Source: Hoeflea prorocentri (GTDB taxonomy: Bacteria; Pseudomonadota; Alphaproteobacteria; Rhizobiales; Rhizobiaceae). Taken from it: a DNA stretch of 64,000 bases. The stretch is from contig NZ_JAPJZI010000001.1 of NCBI RefSeq assembly GCF_027944115.1, positions 1,240,001 to 1,304,000 of the forward strand, written 5' to 3'. This document shows positions 1 to 8,349 of the stretch, piece after piece (positions within the stretch are counted from its first letter, which is position 1; every line of letters begins with the position of its first letter). The notes under the pieces were generated by a model. The model was not told the origin of the DNA, made no database searches, and saw nothing but the letters and a program-made list of their open reading frames with translations. The translations under genes were made by a program, and so were the position numbers.

Positions 1-201
1 AGTCTTTCGGATGCCCTGTCGAATTATCTCTATTTCCATACGACGCGGGCTGCGCTGCTTGATGAGGGCGGCGAAACCCGCGAAGCGATCCGATCCTACA
101 AGCGCGCGCTGGAGCTTGGGCCAACCGGTCAGGAATACGAACATATCCGAGAAAAGATCGCGCTTTGCGGCCAAAAGCAAAAAAATACCGACGCCATGTA
201 G
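1..201 (+). CDS. ECF RNA polymerase sigma factor, C-terminal fragment (TPR-bearing type)
   Basis: Only the last 66 codons are inside the window; the gene starts before base 1 and ends with TAG at 199-201. The visible protein reads as a helical, TPR-like tail with a YLYFHTTRAALLDEGG stretch followed by EAIRSYKRALELG. This is the signature end of the large ECF sigma factors with a DUF6596/TPR C-terminal extension (ECF42-like), which usually sit beside small DGPF/VOC-type proteins. A VOC gene follows 60 bases downstream and fits that context. The sigma2 and sigma4 domains are outside the window, so the assignment rests on the tail and neighbourhood only. Confidence 0.65.
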   Translation, partial: SLSDALSNYLYFHTTRAALLDEGGETREAIRSYKRALELGPTGQEYEHIREKIALCGQKQKNTDAM

Positions 202-261
202 GGACCGCTGGTTCCCGTTCGTCCTTGGAATATCGAAACCTGATTTTCCAAGGAGGAAACA

Positions 262-645
262 ATGTCAAATCCGATGCAGACACATGGTGCGGCAAGCTGG
301 ATACAGCACAGCGGAAGCGATCCGGCAGGCGCGCGTAAGTTTTACGAATCCGTCCTCGGGTGGCACGTCAATGACATGCCTATGCAGGATGGTTCTTCCT
401 ATTCCGCTATTGTGGTGGGTGAGAACCCGATTGGCGGTTTCATGCCGCAACCCGCGCCGGAGGGTGCCTGGACGATTTATATCACCGTCGACGATGTGGA
501 CGCCCGCTTCAAATCGGCGGTCGAGAACGGCGCACAAGGTGTTGAAGAGCCGGCAGATTATCCGGGTGTCGGGCGGATGGCGAAGATCCGCGACCCCTAC
601 GGCGCTTCTATATCGTTGATCACCTATGAGAGCATGCAGGGCTGA
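262..645 (+). CDS. VOC family (glyoxalase/bleomycin-resistance-like) protein
   Basis: A 127-residue single protein with two beta-alpha-beta-beta-beta modules typical of the vicinal oxygen chelate fold. Residues near 14-30 (WIQHSGSDPAGARKFYES) match the usual start of module one, and the region near 110 (IRDPYGASISLI) is the classic closing strand of module two. The start is supported by AAGGAGG about ten bases upstream. It follows the ECF sigma factor fragment and may belong to its regulon. Such proteins bind metal or small substrates; the actual ligand cannot be told from sequence. Confidence 0.8.
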   Translation: MSNPMQTHGAASWIQHSGSDPAGARKFYESVLGWHVNDMPMQDGSSYSAIVVGENPIGGFMPQPAPEGAWTIYITVDDVDARFKSAVENGAQGVEEPADYPGVGRMAKIRDPYGASISLITYESMQG

Positions 646-701
646 TCCTGGCCGGCGCGGCTTGCCGCGCCGGATGCCGTTTGGCCCCTGGAGGGAACGT
701 C

Positions 702-1094
702 ATGATGACCACGACGATTACATTCATCGGGATTTTTCTGCTGATGCTCACGGTCCTGTCCGCGATAACCAGCGGGCATCGTGCCAAATACGAGATCGAT
801 TTCGGCGATGGCGGAAACCGGAAAATGATGCGTGCCCTGCGCGCCCAGGGCAATTTCATCGAGTATGTCCCGATGCTGCTTATCGGCATGGGCGCCAGCG
901 AATATGCGGGCGCCCCCGGTTGGCTGCTTTGGACGGGCGGCTGGGTACTGGTTGTCGCTCGCCTTTCGCATGCCGGCTCATTGCTGGGGGTTGGCGGCAC
1001 GCCGGGCCGTCTCTTTGGAACCGGGCTGACCTGGCTTCTACTGACCGTTTTCGGCGTCTACCTTATCGGCCGCAGCACAGGGTTGATTGCCTGA
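702..1094 (+). CDS. MAPEG family integral membrane protein
   Basis: A 130-residue protein with about four hydrophobic helices. The central motif RALRAQGNFIEYVPM is the hallmark of MAPEG proteins (membrane-associated proteins in eicosanoid and glutathione metabolism), in which the Arg/Asn/Glu residues line a glutathione site. I chose the ATG at 702 because GGAGGG lies at 690-695; an upstream TTG at 681 is in frame but its Shine-Dalgarno would be inside the gene. Bacterial members may act as glutathione transferases or peroxidases; substrate unknown. Confidence 0.85.
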   Translation: MMTTTITFIGIFLLMLTVLSAITSGHRAKYEIDFGDGGNRKMMRALRAQGNFIEYVPMLLIGMGASEYAGAPGWLLWTGGWVLVVARLSHAGSLLGVGGTPGRLFGTGLTWLLLTVFGVYLIGRSTGLIA

Positions 1095-1111
1095 TAACAG
1101 AGGGACCTTTC

Positions 1112-1441
1112 ATGGCTCATGATCCACATCTGGCCGAGCTCCTGCGCCAAGCGCTGGAGGGAAGGGCAGGTATCAGCGAAAAGAAGATGTTTGGCGGCGT
1201 CTGTTTTTTGCTTAACGGCAATATGTTTGCCGGCGTCGCCAATCACGACAGTTTCATGTTCCGGGTCGGAAAGGATCTGGAGGCAGAGGCCCTGACAAGG
1301 CCTGGGGCGCGGCCCATGGACTTTACCGGCCGCAAAATGGGTGGCCTTATCTGGGTGGAGGCGGATGCAGCCATCGAAGCTGGCCTGAAGCAATGGCTTG
1401 ATTTCACCGCGCGTTTCGTCGGCGCATTGCCACCAAAATAG
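1112..1441 (+). CDS. TfoX/Sxy N-terminal domain family protein
   Basis: A 109-residue protein consisting of one TfoX N-terminal domain. The motif KKMFGGVCFLLNGNMFAGV near residues 23-43 is diagnostic, followed by the DFTGRKMGGLIWV segment. It lacks the C-terminal TfoX domain found in the competence regulator of Haemophilus and Escherichia, so a competence role should not be assumed. The start at 1112 is preceded by AGAGGGAC. It lies 17 bases after the MAPEG gene and 12 before the DUF2461 gene, so the three are probably co-transcribed. Confidence 0.85.
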   Translation: MAHDPHLAELLRQALEGRAGISEKKMFGGVCFLLNGNMFAGVANHDSFMFRVGKDLEAEALTRPGARPMDFTGRKMGGLIWVEADAAIEAGLKQWLDFTARFVGALPPK

Positions 1442-1453
1442 AGGATCAACATC

Positions 1454-2140
1454 ATGTTTGAGGGATTTCCCAAAAAGTCCGTGAGGTTTCTTCAGGACCT
1501 GAACAAAAACAACAGCCGTGAATGGTTCGAAGCGCATCGGGCCGATTACGACGCATACTTCGTGGAGCCCGCCATGCAGCTTATTGAGGCCCTTTCGCCG
1601 GTAGCGGCGTCGCTTGATCCACCGCACCACGCCGTGCCGAAGGTCAACAAATCACTGCGGCGCATCCACCGCGATACCCGTTTCTCGAAGGACAAGACCC
1701 CGTATCACACCCATATGCACATCGTTTTGTGGACCGGTGATCATCCGAACCGATCGGCCGGAACGCATCTGGTGCTCTCGCATGATCATTTTGGATTTGG
1801 CGCCGGGCACTGGGCGTTTTCCAGCGAAGGGCTGGAGCGCTACCGTTCTGCAGTTCAGGACAGCAAGGCACGCGGTCAACTGGAAACAGCGCTCAGTGAG
1901 GCGAAGGCTATCGGCTGTACACCGGGCGATCCTGAACTGCAGCGGGTGCCGCGTGGTTTCGAAGCGGATGGTGCGATTGCTGAGTTGCTTCGACGCAAGG
2001 GGCTTGTCGCGATGACACACGACAAGCCAAAGCCGGATAAGAGACTGTTCGGACCGGAGGCGGTGGGTTATCTCAATGACATTCTGCGCGCCCTTAGTCC
2101 GCTTAACCGCTGGATTAACCGTTACGTTGAAACGGCCTGA
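1454..2140 (+). CDS. DUF2461 domain-containing protein (TIGR02453 family)
   Basis: A 228-residue soluble protein. The opening FPKKSVRFLQDLNKNNSREWF and the later block RIHRDTRFSKDKTPYHTHM are the two conserved signatures of the DUF2461/TIGR02453 family. Length agrees with the family (about 220-230). No catalytic function is established for these proteins. It closes a compact run of small accessory genes that starts at the ECF sigma factor fragment. Confidence 0.85.
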   Translation: MFEGFPKKSVRFLQDLNKNNSREWFEAHRADYDAYFVEPAMQLIEALSPVAASLDPPHHAVPKVNKSLRRIHRDTRFSKDKTPYHTHMHIVLWTGDHPNRSAGTHLVLSHDHFGFGAGHWAFSSEGLERYRSAVQDSKARGQLETALSEAKAIGCTPGDPELQRVPRGFEADGAIAELLRRKGLVAMTHDKPKPDKRLFGPEAVGYLNDILRALSPLNRWINRYVETA

Positions 2141-2193
2141 TCAGCACGGTTCAGGGCATTTTCTTCAAAGCCTGGTCATGATATCGAACCCGA

Positions 2194-2913
2194 ATGCCAA
2201 ATTCCCGTCGCCTGCGGCGCGCTTTTTTGTTGTTCGTATCGCTGCTGCTTGCCTCATCCGTTACCGGTGCCGGCGGCCAGTCTGTGCCCGTGCCAAAATC
2301 CAAACCGTCTCCGCAGGAGATCAAGCCTCCGGTTCCAAAGGCCGCGCAGCGTCCCGGCTTGCCCGATGAGGAGCGGACATGCCGCAAGCGACTTGAGAAG
2401 GCCGGTGTGCGTTTTCATCCGGTCAAGCGCATCTACGGCAAGAACGGTTGTGGAATTCGCTACCCGGTAGAGGTTACGCGCCTGCCTGATAATGTTCGTC
2501 TTTCCGGCCGAACGGTGCTGTCATGCCCCGCGGCGGAGGCGTTGGCCGGCTGGTCGGCAAAATCGGCCGGGCCGGAAGCCAGGAAACGCTTCGGGTCGGA
2601 TCTCGTCAAGATCGATCAATATGCCTCCTACGATTGCCGTACGCGCAATTCCCAGAAGGGCAGTAAGCTGTCCGAGCACGCCAAGGGCAATGCGATCGAT
2701 CTCGGGCGCTTCCACATGTCCGACGGTACGGTTGTCGATGTTGCATCACGGCCCAAGAAGGGCGCGCCTGAGCAGCTGTTTCTAAAGGCATTGCGAAAAT
2801 CAGGCTGCACCTTCTTCACGACGGTGCTCGGGCCGGGCAGCGACGCTTTTCATGACGATCATTTTCACTTTGATGTCGCCAAGCGCCGCAGCGGTTACCG
2901 CTACTGCAAATAG
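2194..2913 (+). CDS. Extensin-like C-terminal domain protein, exported
   Basis: A 239-residue protein with an N-terminal signal sequence (basic start, hydrophobic stretch about residues 9-25) and a proline-rich spacer up to about residue 55. The rest matches the bacterial extensin-like C-terminal domain: conserved cysteines (ERTC, NGCGI, VLSCP, YDCRT, SGCTF and the final YCK), the YPVEVTRL strand, and the HAKGNAIDLGRF and FHDDHFHFD metal-site motifs that resemble D-Ala-D-Ala carboxypeptidase-like folds. Likely periplasmic and acting on peptidoglycan, but that is inference. It ends six bases from the convergent cobT stop. Confidence 0.88.
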   Translation: MPNSRRLRRAFLLFVSLLLASSVTGAGGQSVPVPKSKPSPQEIKPPVPKAAQRPGLPDEERTCRKRLEKAGVRFHPVKRIYGKNGCGIRYPVEVTRLPDNVRLSGRTVLSCPAAEALAGWSAKSAGPEARKRFGSDLVKIDQYASYDCRTRNSQKGSKLSEHAKGNAIDLGRFHMSDGTVVDVASRPKKGAPEQLFLKALRKSGCTFFTTVLGPGSDAFHDDHFHFDVAKRRSGYRYCK

Positions 2914-2919
2914 TCCCGT

Positions 2920-3936
2920 TTAGTCCTTGTCGCTGACGCCGGCCTGTTCGAATGTCGCCATGCCGCTGTGACACTGCGCTGCGGCTTTGACGATGCCGGC
3001 GGCCAGCGCGGCGCCGGTGCCTTCGCCCAGCCGCATGCCGAGCGACAGGAGTGGCTTCTTTCCAAGCTTTTCGACGAGCATGGTGTGACCGGGCTCGGCC
3101 GACACATGGCCAACCACGCAGTGATCAAGCGCACTTGGATTGGCGGCCTGCAAGACTGCAGATGCCGCGGTTGCCACATAGCCGTCGATGATCACCGGTA
3201 TGCGCTCCATCCTAGCCGCCAGGATTGCGCCCGCCATGGCGGCAACTTCACGTCCGCCGAGCCGTCTAAGCAATTCGAGCGGGTCGCCAAGATGCGGCTT
3301 GTGCAGCACAACAGCCCGCTCAACGGCGTCGATCTTGCGCGTCAACGCCTCGCCATGGGCCCCTGTGCCCGGTCCCGTCCAGTCTGCCGCGCTGCCGCCG
3401 TAAAGGCCGTGGCAGATGGCGGCGGCGATCGTGGTGTTGCCGATCCCCATCTCGCCAATGCACAGAAGGTCGGTTCCGCCGGCAATGGATTCCATGCCGA
3501 ACGCCATGGTGGCCGCACAGGAACGTTCATCGAGAGCAGCTTCCTGGGTAATGTCGGCGGTGGGCAGTTCCAGCGCCAGGTCGAAAACCTTGAGACCAAG
3601 ATCGTGAGTGATGCAGATCTGGTTGATCGCCGCGCCGCCCGCTGCAAAGTTCGCCACCATCTGAGCAGTGACGTCCGCGGGGTAGGGCGACACGCCCTGG
3701 GCGGTTACGCCATGATTGCCCGCAAAAACTGCCACCAACGGACGATTGACTGCTGGCGGACGGCCGGTCCATGCCGCCAGCCATTCGGCGATCTCCTCAA
3801 GTCTGCCCAACGAGCCGGGCGGCTTGGTAAGAACCGCATCCCGATTGCGTACAGCCGCGGCCGCGTCAGCATCCGGACCGGGGAGGTTAGCCAGCAGTTC
3901 TCGAATATCGTCAAAGGGTAGACCGGTGGTCGACAT
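2920..3936 (-). CDS. cobT: Nicotinate-nucleotide--dimethylbenzimidazole phosphoribosyltransferase
   Basis: A 338-residue enzyme that transfers phosphoribose from nicotinate mononucleotide to 5,6-dimethylbenzimidazole, making alpha-ribazole phosphate for the lower ligand of cobalamin. Visible family marks are KPPGSLGRLEEIAEWLA near residue 38, VFAGNHGV near 70, the GEMGIGNTTIAAA loop near 175 and the C-terminal LRLGEGTGAALA with the catalytic glutamate. Length equals the family norm. It is divergent from cobS across a 113-base gap, which is a common rhizobial arrangement. No cobalamin riboswitch box is visible in that gap. Confidence 0.96.
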   Translation of the reverse strand: MSTTGLPFDDIRELLANLPGPDADAAAAVRNRDAVLTKPPGSLGRLEEIAEWLAAWTGRPPAVNRPLVAVFAGNHGVTAQGVSPYPADVTAQMVANFAAGGAAINQICITHDLGLKVFDLALELPTADITQEAALDERSCAATMAFGMESIAGGTDLLCIGEMGIGNTTIAAAICHGLYGGSAADWTGPGTGAHGEALTRKIDAVERAVVLHKPHLGDPLELLRRLGGREVAAMAGAILAARMERIPVIIDGYVATAASAVLQAANPSALDHCVVGHVSAEPGHTMLVEKLGKKPLLSLGMRLGEGTGAALAAGIVKAAAQCHSGMATFEQAGVSDKD

Positions 3937-4049
3937 CAGTTATGTCCTTGTAAATGAAACGCGCTCACGCAATAGGATAATTGGTGATATTTGCAAACAG
4001 GGCCGAATGCTATTGTTCGATCGGCGGCCCGTGACGTTTGAGAGACAGA

Positions 4050-4844
4050 ATGGACGGAATTGTAACAGAGACGGCACGCGCTGTTGCCTTCTTGAGCCGT
4101 TTGCCGGTTCCGGACCGTTTTTTTGCCGGAGCGGATGCGGATATGACGCAAAGCGCCCGGACCTATCCTCTCGCGGGGATGGTCGTTGCATTGCCGGCCG
4201 CTCTGCTCCTGTTCATGCTGCTGTTTATGGGTTTGCCGCCGCTCTTTGCGGCCGGACTTGCGGTCACGTGTCAAATGCTGACGACCGGCGGTCTGCATGA
4301 GGATGGTCTGGCCGATTGCGCCGATGGTTTTGGAGCAGGAGGAGAGCGCGAGCGGATCCTTGCCGTCATGAAGGACAGCACGATCGGCACATTTGGCGGA
4401 CTGGCGCTGATTTTGTCGGTGGTGCTGCGTGTGGCCGGACTTGCGACGATTGCGTCGGCTGTCAACCCGCTGGGCGCGGCATTGGCGCTGTTGTCGGTTT
4501 CCGTTGCCAGCCGCGGTGCAATGGTCTGGCATTGGCATAGCCTGCCTGCGGCGCGACCGGACGGGGTTGCAGTCTCCATCGGGCGGCCGGATGAGAAAAC
4601 CGCTGTCTTTGCCGCTGTTAGCGGCGCGCTGCTCACGGCCGTTCTCGCATTTCCCGCCGGCGGCCTTGCCGGGGCGATCACGTCATTGTTTCTGGTTGCC
4701 ATAGTCTGTTCAGTATTTGTCCGTATGACGGAAGGCAGGATCGGCGGTCACACTGGTGATACCATTGGCGCAACCCAGCAAATCTGCGAGATCGCCGCGC
4801 TGCTTGGGCTTGCTCTTTGGGTCCAGACAACCATATCGGGGTAG
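4050..4844 (+). CDS. cobS: Adenosylcobinamide-GDP ribazoletransferase (cobalamin synthase)
   Basis: A 264-residue integral membrane enzyme that joins adenosylcobinamide-GDP and alpha-ribazole (phosphate) in the last assembly step of cobalamin. Diagnostic motifs are FLSRLPVP near the N-terminus, LTTGGLHEDGLADCADGFG near 75-92 and the KDSTIGTFG loop near 110, followed by several hydrophobic helices and GHTGDTIGA near 240. I chose ATG at 4050 behind GAGAGA; an in-frame TTG at 4038 is less likely. It works on the product of the divergent cobT. Confidence 0.95.
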   Translation: MDGIVTETARAVAFLSRLPVPDRFFAGADADMTQSARTYPLAGMVVALPAALLLFMLLFMGLPPLFAAGLAVTCQMLTTGGLHEDGLADCADGFGAGGERERILAVMKDSTIGTFGGLALILSVVLRVAGLATIASAVNPLGAALALLSVSVASRGAMVWHWHSLPAARPDGVAVSIGRPDEKTAVFAAVSGALLTAVLAFPAGGLAGAITSLFLVAIVCSVFVRMTEGRIGGHTGDTIGATQQICEIAALLGLALWVQTTISG

Positions 4845-4871
4845 GCGGCAGGAATAACGGAAGACGATATC

Positions 4872-5093
4872 GTGGAATCACCCTGCATACTTGTCTGTTC
4901 GATCGACGTGAAAACCGGATTTTGCTTCGGTTGCGGCCGAACCGGCGACGAGATCGCCGGTTGGCTCGATTTCGAACCGGGGCAACGGCGCGAAATCATG
5001 GATGCCTTGCCGCAGCGCCTTGAAACCATTGAGCGCAAGCCGCGCCGCGAAACCAGGCGGCAAAGGATCGCGCGCCAAAGCCAGGGAAGCTGA
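4872..5093 (+). CDS. DUF1289 domain-containing small protein
   Basis: A 73-residue protein with the four-cysteine pattern of DUF1289 ([10 protein letters not shown], then FCFGCGRT) which probably binds a metal, followed by the W-x-D/E-R segment and a basic tail. It lies between cobS and the aspartic protease gene with a 27-base gap before it and a stop codon that abuts the next start. This gene order recurs in rhizobia. Function is not known. Confidence 0.88.
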   Translation: MESPCILVCSIDVKTGFCFGCGRTGDEIAGWLDFEPGQRREIMDALPQRLETIERKPRRETRRQRIARQSQGS

Positions 5094-5096
5094 GTG

Positions 5097-5801
5097 ATGG
5101 ACCGCGGCTTGTTGATCATTTTCGGTGTGCTGGGCCTCGGGCTCCTGCTGCTGTTGATCAATCACAATTCCGGCGAAACACTGGGTCTTCCGAACGACAG
5201 CTTTGCCTATGTGCTCTACACCGGCGTGTGGGGCATGGTTGTCGCCGCAGCAGTTGTGGGGTCCGGTATGCGTATTGGAGAAATGGCACGCAATGCTGTG
5301 ATCTGGCTGATCGCGCTTTTGCTTTTGAGCACGGTTTATGTCTACCGTTTCGAACTTCAGGATGTCGGTTATCGACTCGCCGGCTCGCTGCTTCCCGGCA
5401 CGCCAATCAGTCGTATGTCGGCCGATGGACGGCCCGAGGTCATCCTGACAAAGGGCAGTGGCGGGCATTTCCAGGTCCGGGCCGCCATCAATGATGAGCG
5501 CGTCAATATGATGGTCGATACTGGAGCAACCATGGTTGCGCTGTCTTACCGGGACGCGGAACGGGTTGGCCTTGATATGGGCAATTTGCGGTTCGAACGG
5601 CCCATCGCAACTGCAAACGGTGTCGCCATGGCCGCCATGGTCATGTTGCCTGAACTATCCGTCGGCGATATCAGCCGGCGCAATGTTCAAGCCGGTGTGA
5701 TGGAGCAGGGCAAGTTGGCCGAGAGCCTGTTGGGCATGAGTTTCATTGGAACGCTATCGTCTTTCCACATCAGCCGTGACGAGCTGGTGCTTCGGGACTG
5801 A
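5097..5801 (+). CDS. TIGR02281 family clan AA aspartic protease, membrane-anchored
   Basis: A 234-residue protein with three predicted membrane helices (about residues 4-22, 36-58 and 66-84) and a C-terminal retropepsin-like domain. The catalytic motif MVDTGAT is at about residues 139-145 and the second hydrophobic-hydrophobic-Gly element appears as LLGMSF near 220. As in other single-domain clan AA enzymes, activity would need a dimer. ATG at 5097 is preferred over the GTG at 5094; AGGGAAG lies upstream and overlaps the end of the DUF1289 gene. Substrate unknown. Confidence 0.88.
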   Translation: MDRGLLIIFGVLGLGLLLLLINHNSGETLGLPNDSFAYVLYTGVWGMVVAAAVVGSGMRIGEMARNAVIWLIALLLLSTVYVYRFELQDVGYRLAGSLLPGTPISRMSADGRPEVILTKGSGGHFQVRAAINDERVNMMVDTGATMVALSYRDAERVGLDMGNLRFERPIATANGVAMAAMVMLPELSVGDISRRNVQAGVMEQGKLAESLLGMSFIGTLSSFHISRDELVLRD

Positions 5802-5807
5802 TCCTTC

Positions 5808-6626
5808 TCACACAATGCTCCAGAAGAAGCGGGCCGCGACAATCAGCAGAAAAACGCCGAACGCCGCTTCGAGCTGCCGCTGGTCCATCTTGTGTGCGGC
5901 TGCGGCGCCAAGCGGCGCCATCAGCAGTGTAATGGGTATCGTCAGGACAACGGCAATCCAGTTGACATAGCCGGTCGAGTAGATTGGCAGAGCCGGATTG
6001 CCCCAGCCTGCCCAAAGGTAACCGACAAGACCGGGCCAGGATATGAGGATTCCAAGGCCCGAAGATGTGGCGACGGCCTGGTGCACCGAGCGACCGTACA
6101 AGGTCATGAATGTGTTGTTCAGGACACCACCGCCGACGCCCATCAAGGCCGACAGCAATCCGATGAAAAAACCGCAGATGGCGCGAATGGGATTTTTGGG
6201 CAGGTCGTTGCCCAGTTTCCAGCTTTCACGGTTGAGAATCATGCGTATGCCGACCAGCAGCGCTATGGCGGCGAATATGCCGCGCAGCGCGCCGCTGGAC
6301 GCCCCGGCCACGATAATCGACGCGGCGATGACGCCAAGCGGAACGAAAATCACCCAACTCCTGAGCAGTTCCATATCTGGCGCCTTGCGCCTGTAATGGG
6401 CGGTAAATGAACTGATCGACGTTGGGACAATCACCGCGAGCGAGGTTCCGATGGACAGGTGCATGCGTACCGAATCCGGCGTGTCGAGCAGCGTGAAGGC
6501 CTGGTAGAGGACGGGCACGAGGATTGCTCCGCCGCCTATGCCGAACATGCCGGCAAGAAAACCGGCGACAACCCCGGCAACCGCCAGAACCGACACGAAC
6601 CACAACAGCTCTTGCAACGGAACCAT
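5808..6626 (-). CDS. TSUP family sulfite exporter TauE/SafE
   Basis: A 272-residue polytopic membrane protein with about eight hydrophobic helices. It has the two repeated TSUP motifs, FLAGMFGIGGGAILVPVL near residue 25 and FFIGLLSALMGVGGGVLNNTFM near residue 165. The family exports sulfite, sulfoacetate or other organosulfur compounds. I trimmed the start to the ATG at 6626 because AAGGAG is directly upstream; longer versions only add unlikely residues. It sits 47 bases downstream of the histidine kinase gene on the same strand. A second member is at 47858-48616. Confidence 0.9.
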   Translation of the reverse strand: MVPLQELLWFVSVLAVAGVVAGFLAGMFGIGGGAILVPVLYQAFTLLDTPDSVRMHLSIGTSLAVIVPTSISSFTAHYRRKAPDMELLRSWVIFVPLGVIAASIIVAGASSGALRGIFAAIALLVGIRMILNRESWKLGNDLPKNPIRAICGFFIGLLSALMGVGGGVLNNTFMTLYGRSVHQAVATSSGLGILISWPGLVGYLWAGWGNPALPIYSTGYVNWIAVVLTIPITLLMAPLGAAAAHKMDQRQLEAAFGVFLLIVAARFFWSIV

Positions 6627-6673
6627 GTATTGCTCCTTAAAAGCGGCCGGTTTGCACGTCGCCCGGCACGCTG

Positions 6674-8125
6674 TCAAGCAAAGGAGCGGCGCCTGTTTTT
6701 GTTTGGATCAGGGGTTTCAATGCTGGGCGCATCGACAAGAATGCGGTCTCTTGGAAGGATTGCTGTCACCTCCGTTCCTTCCCGCAATTTCGACCTGAGA
6801 ACAAACTCGCCGCCATGTTCGGCCAAAATGGCCTGAACGATAGGCAAGCCGAGGCCCGTGCCCTGTTCCGCACTTTTGATGGCGATCGAGCCTTGCCCGA
6901 ATGCGGACAGGACCACCGGGATTTCATCTTCCGGAATTCCTGCTCCGTTGTCCTTGACCGACACATATTGACCGCCACCGGCGGTCCAGCCGACCTTCAG
7001 GGTGATCTCGCCCTTTGGCGGCGTGAACTTGACCGCGTTTGAAAGCAGGTTGAGGATGACCTGCCGCATCGACTTTTCGTCTGCCCATACCAGCGGCAAC
7101 ACCCGCTCGAACTGGGATGAAACGGTAATATCCTTGTCGCGCGCCTTCATTTCGATCATCGCGATACAGTCTTCCGCGATGTTGCGCATGCTGACCGGCT
7201 CTTCGTTCAGCGCATAGCGTCCGGCTTCGATACGCGAAAGGTCCAGAATCTCGTTGATGAGCCGCAAGAGGTGATCGCCCGAACGGTAAATGTCAGCGAT
7301 GTATTCCTTGTAGGTCTCGTTTTCGAGCGGACCCAGAACCTCGTTTTTCATGACCTCGGAGAAGCCGAGAATTGCATTCAGCGGTGTTCGCAGTTCATGA
7401 CTCATGGAAGCAAGGAAGCGCGATTTGGCCAGATTGGCTTCCTCGGCGCGGCGCCGCGCCTCGTCCGATGTGGAATTTGCCAGTTCCAGTTCGGCGATCA
7501 GCCAGTCCTTTTCTTCCTGCGCCGACAGCATATTGACATTGGCATTGTAGAGACGTCCGGTGACGAACAGGAAGAATACCAGCGCGCCCAGCAGCATGGA
7601 CAGAATCGAGATCTGGAACGGATTGTCCGGCGGCGAACCGGCCAGATAAAACGTCAGCATCGGCGTTGAGAACACCAGTAGCGGCAGGCGCCGCAGCGTG
7701 AAGCTGGACATCGCCGTGACGGCCATTGCAATCAGCAGGATTACGCCCTTGAAAAAGGCATAGTCCATGCTCGTACAGCTATCGCAGGGCTGATAGGCAA
7801 ATATCGCCCATCCGAGCCCGGTGATCCCGTGTGCGGCCACGAACTGAAGTTCGATCTTCTTCGCGATCAATGTCGTGATGGTCTGTTTTGCCGCCCGTTT
7901 GGCAAGAAATGCCATCAGCGCATAGCCTGCAAGCGTGGCAATGAGCCAGACAAACACGTTCTCGATTTCAAAGAAGCCGATACTGATTCCGGCCGTAACG
8001 AGAACAAGCACGGGCATTGCCGCCGCGCCCTGAACAGCCGAACTGACATACATCTTGACCAGTTCGCGATCGTACTGGGCGCTGCTCTTGTTGTCAGACA
8101 GAAGACGGTCGCGCGTTGCCTTCAC
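6674..8125 (-). CDS. Membrane sensor histidine kinase, PdhS/DivJ-PleC-like
   Basis: A 483-residue kinase. The N-terminal half (about residues 28-190) carries five or six hydrophobic helices and no recognisable periplasmic ligand domain; two cysteines (C114, C117) lie in a short loop. A coiled linker (about 195-232) leads to the HisKA domain with phospho-acceptor H243 in MSHELRTPLN. The ATPase domain shows the N box (NLLSNAVKF, N363), DNGAGI (392-397) and GTGLGLPIV (422-430). The LNAILGFSEVM and GPLENETYKEYIADIYRSG stretch resembles the alphaproteobacterial PdhS/DivJ/PleC cell-cycle kinases. No response regulator gene is adjacent, so it is an orphan kinase here. Confidence 0.9.
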   Translation of the reverse strand: MKATRDRLLSDNKSSAQYDRELVKMYVSSAVQGAAAMPVLVLVTAGISIGFFEIENVFVWLIATLAGYALMAFLAKRAAKQTITTLIAKKIELQFVAAHGITGLGWAIFAYQPCDSCTSMDYAFFKGVILLIAMAVTAMSSFTLRRLPLLVFSTPMLTFYLAGSPPDNPFQISILSMLLGALVFFLFVTGRLYNANVNMLSAQEEKDWLIAELELANSTSDEARRRAEEANLAKSRFLASMSHELRTPLNAILGFSEVMKNEVLGPLENETYKEYIADIYRSGDHLLRLINEILDLSRIEAGRYALNEEPVSMRNIAEDCIAMIEMKARDKDITVSSQFERVLPLVWADEKSMRQVILNLLSNAVKFTPPKGEITLKVGWTAGGGQYVSVKDNGAGIPEDEIPVVLSAFGQGSIAIKSAEQGTGLGLPIVQAILAEHGGEFVLRSKLREGTEVTAILPRDRILVDAPSIETPDPNKNRRRSFA

Positions 8126-8213
8126 CGCCCGGGCAATTTCCGGGTTCCGGTGAACGCGTTAGCGATCGACTATATTCGTATCTGCGGTTTTTTCTGCCGA
8201 ACTCATACCAACA

Positions 8214-8267
8214 CAACGGATTTGCAACCGTTGGGACATTAGGCGTCAATGATTAAAAGAACCTTCA
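8214..8267. promoter_or_regulatory. Intergenic signals between kinase and GST genes
   Basis: In the 224-base divergent gap, an imperfect hairpin is formed by CAACGG (8214-8219) and CCGTTG (8228-8233). A near CtrA-type half-site pair, TTAA then seven bases then TTCA (8253-8267), follows; the consensus would be TTAA on both sides. These are weak, chance-level signals that only matter if the kinase is a cell-cycle kinase. Confidence 0.2.
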
Positions 8268-8349
8268 AATACGCTCCTATAAGAGCAAAAGTTGACTTAT
8301 ATATTTGGGCGGCGGATCGGCAGACCAGGCCGCGAAACGGGAGAATGAA

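Noticed and set aside
2968-3921. 317-codon open frame antisense to cobT
   Set aside because: High third-position GC leaves stop-free antisense frames; cobT is unmistakable on the other strand.
3937-4049. Possible cobalamin riboswitch between cobT and cobS
   Set aside because: No B12-box-like core or paired elements are visible and the gap of 113 bases is too short for a full aptamer plus a promoter.
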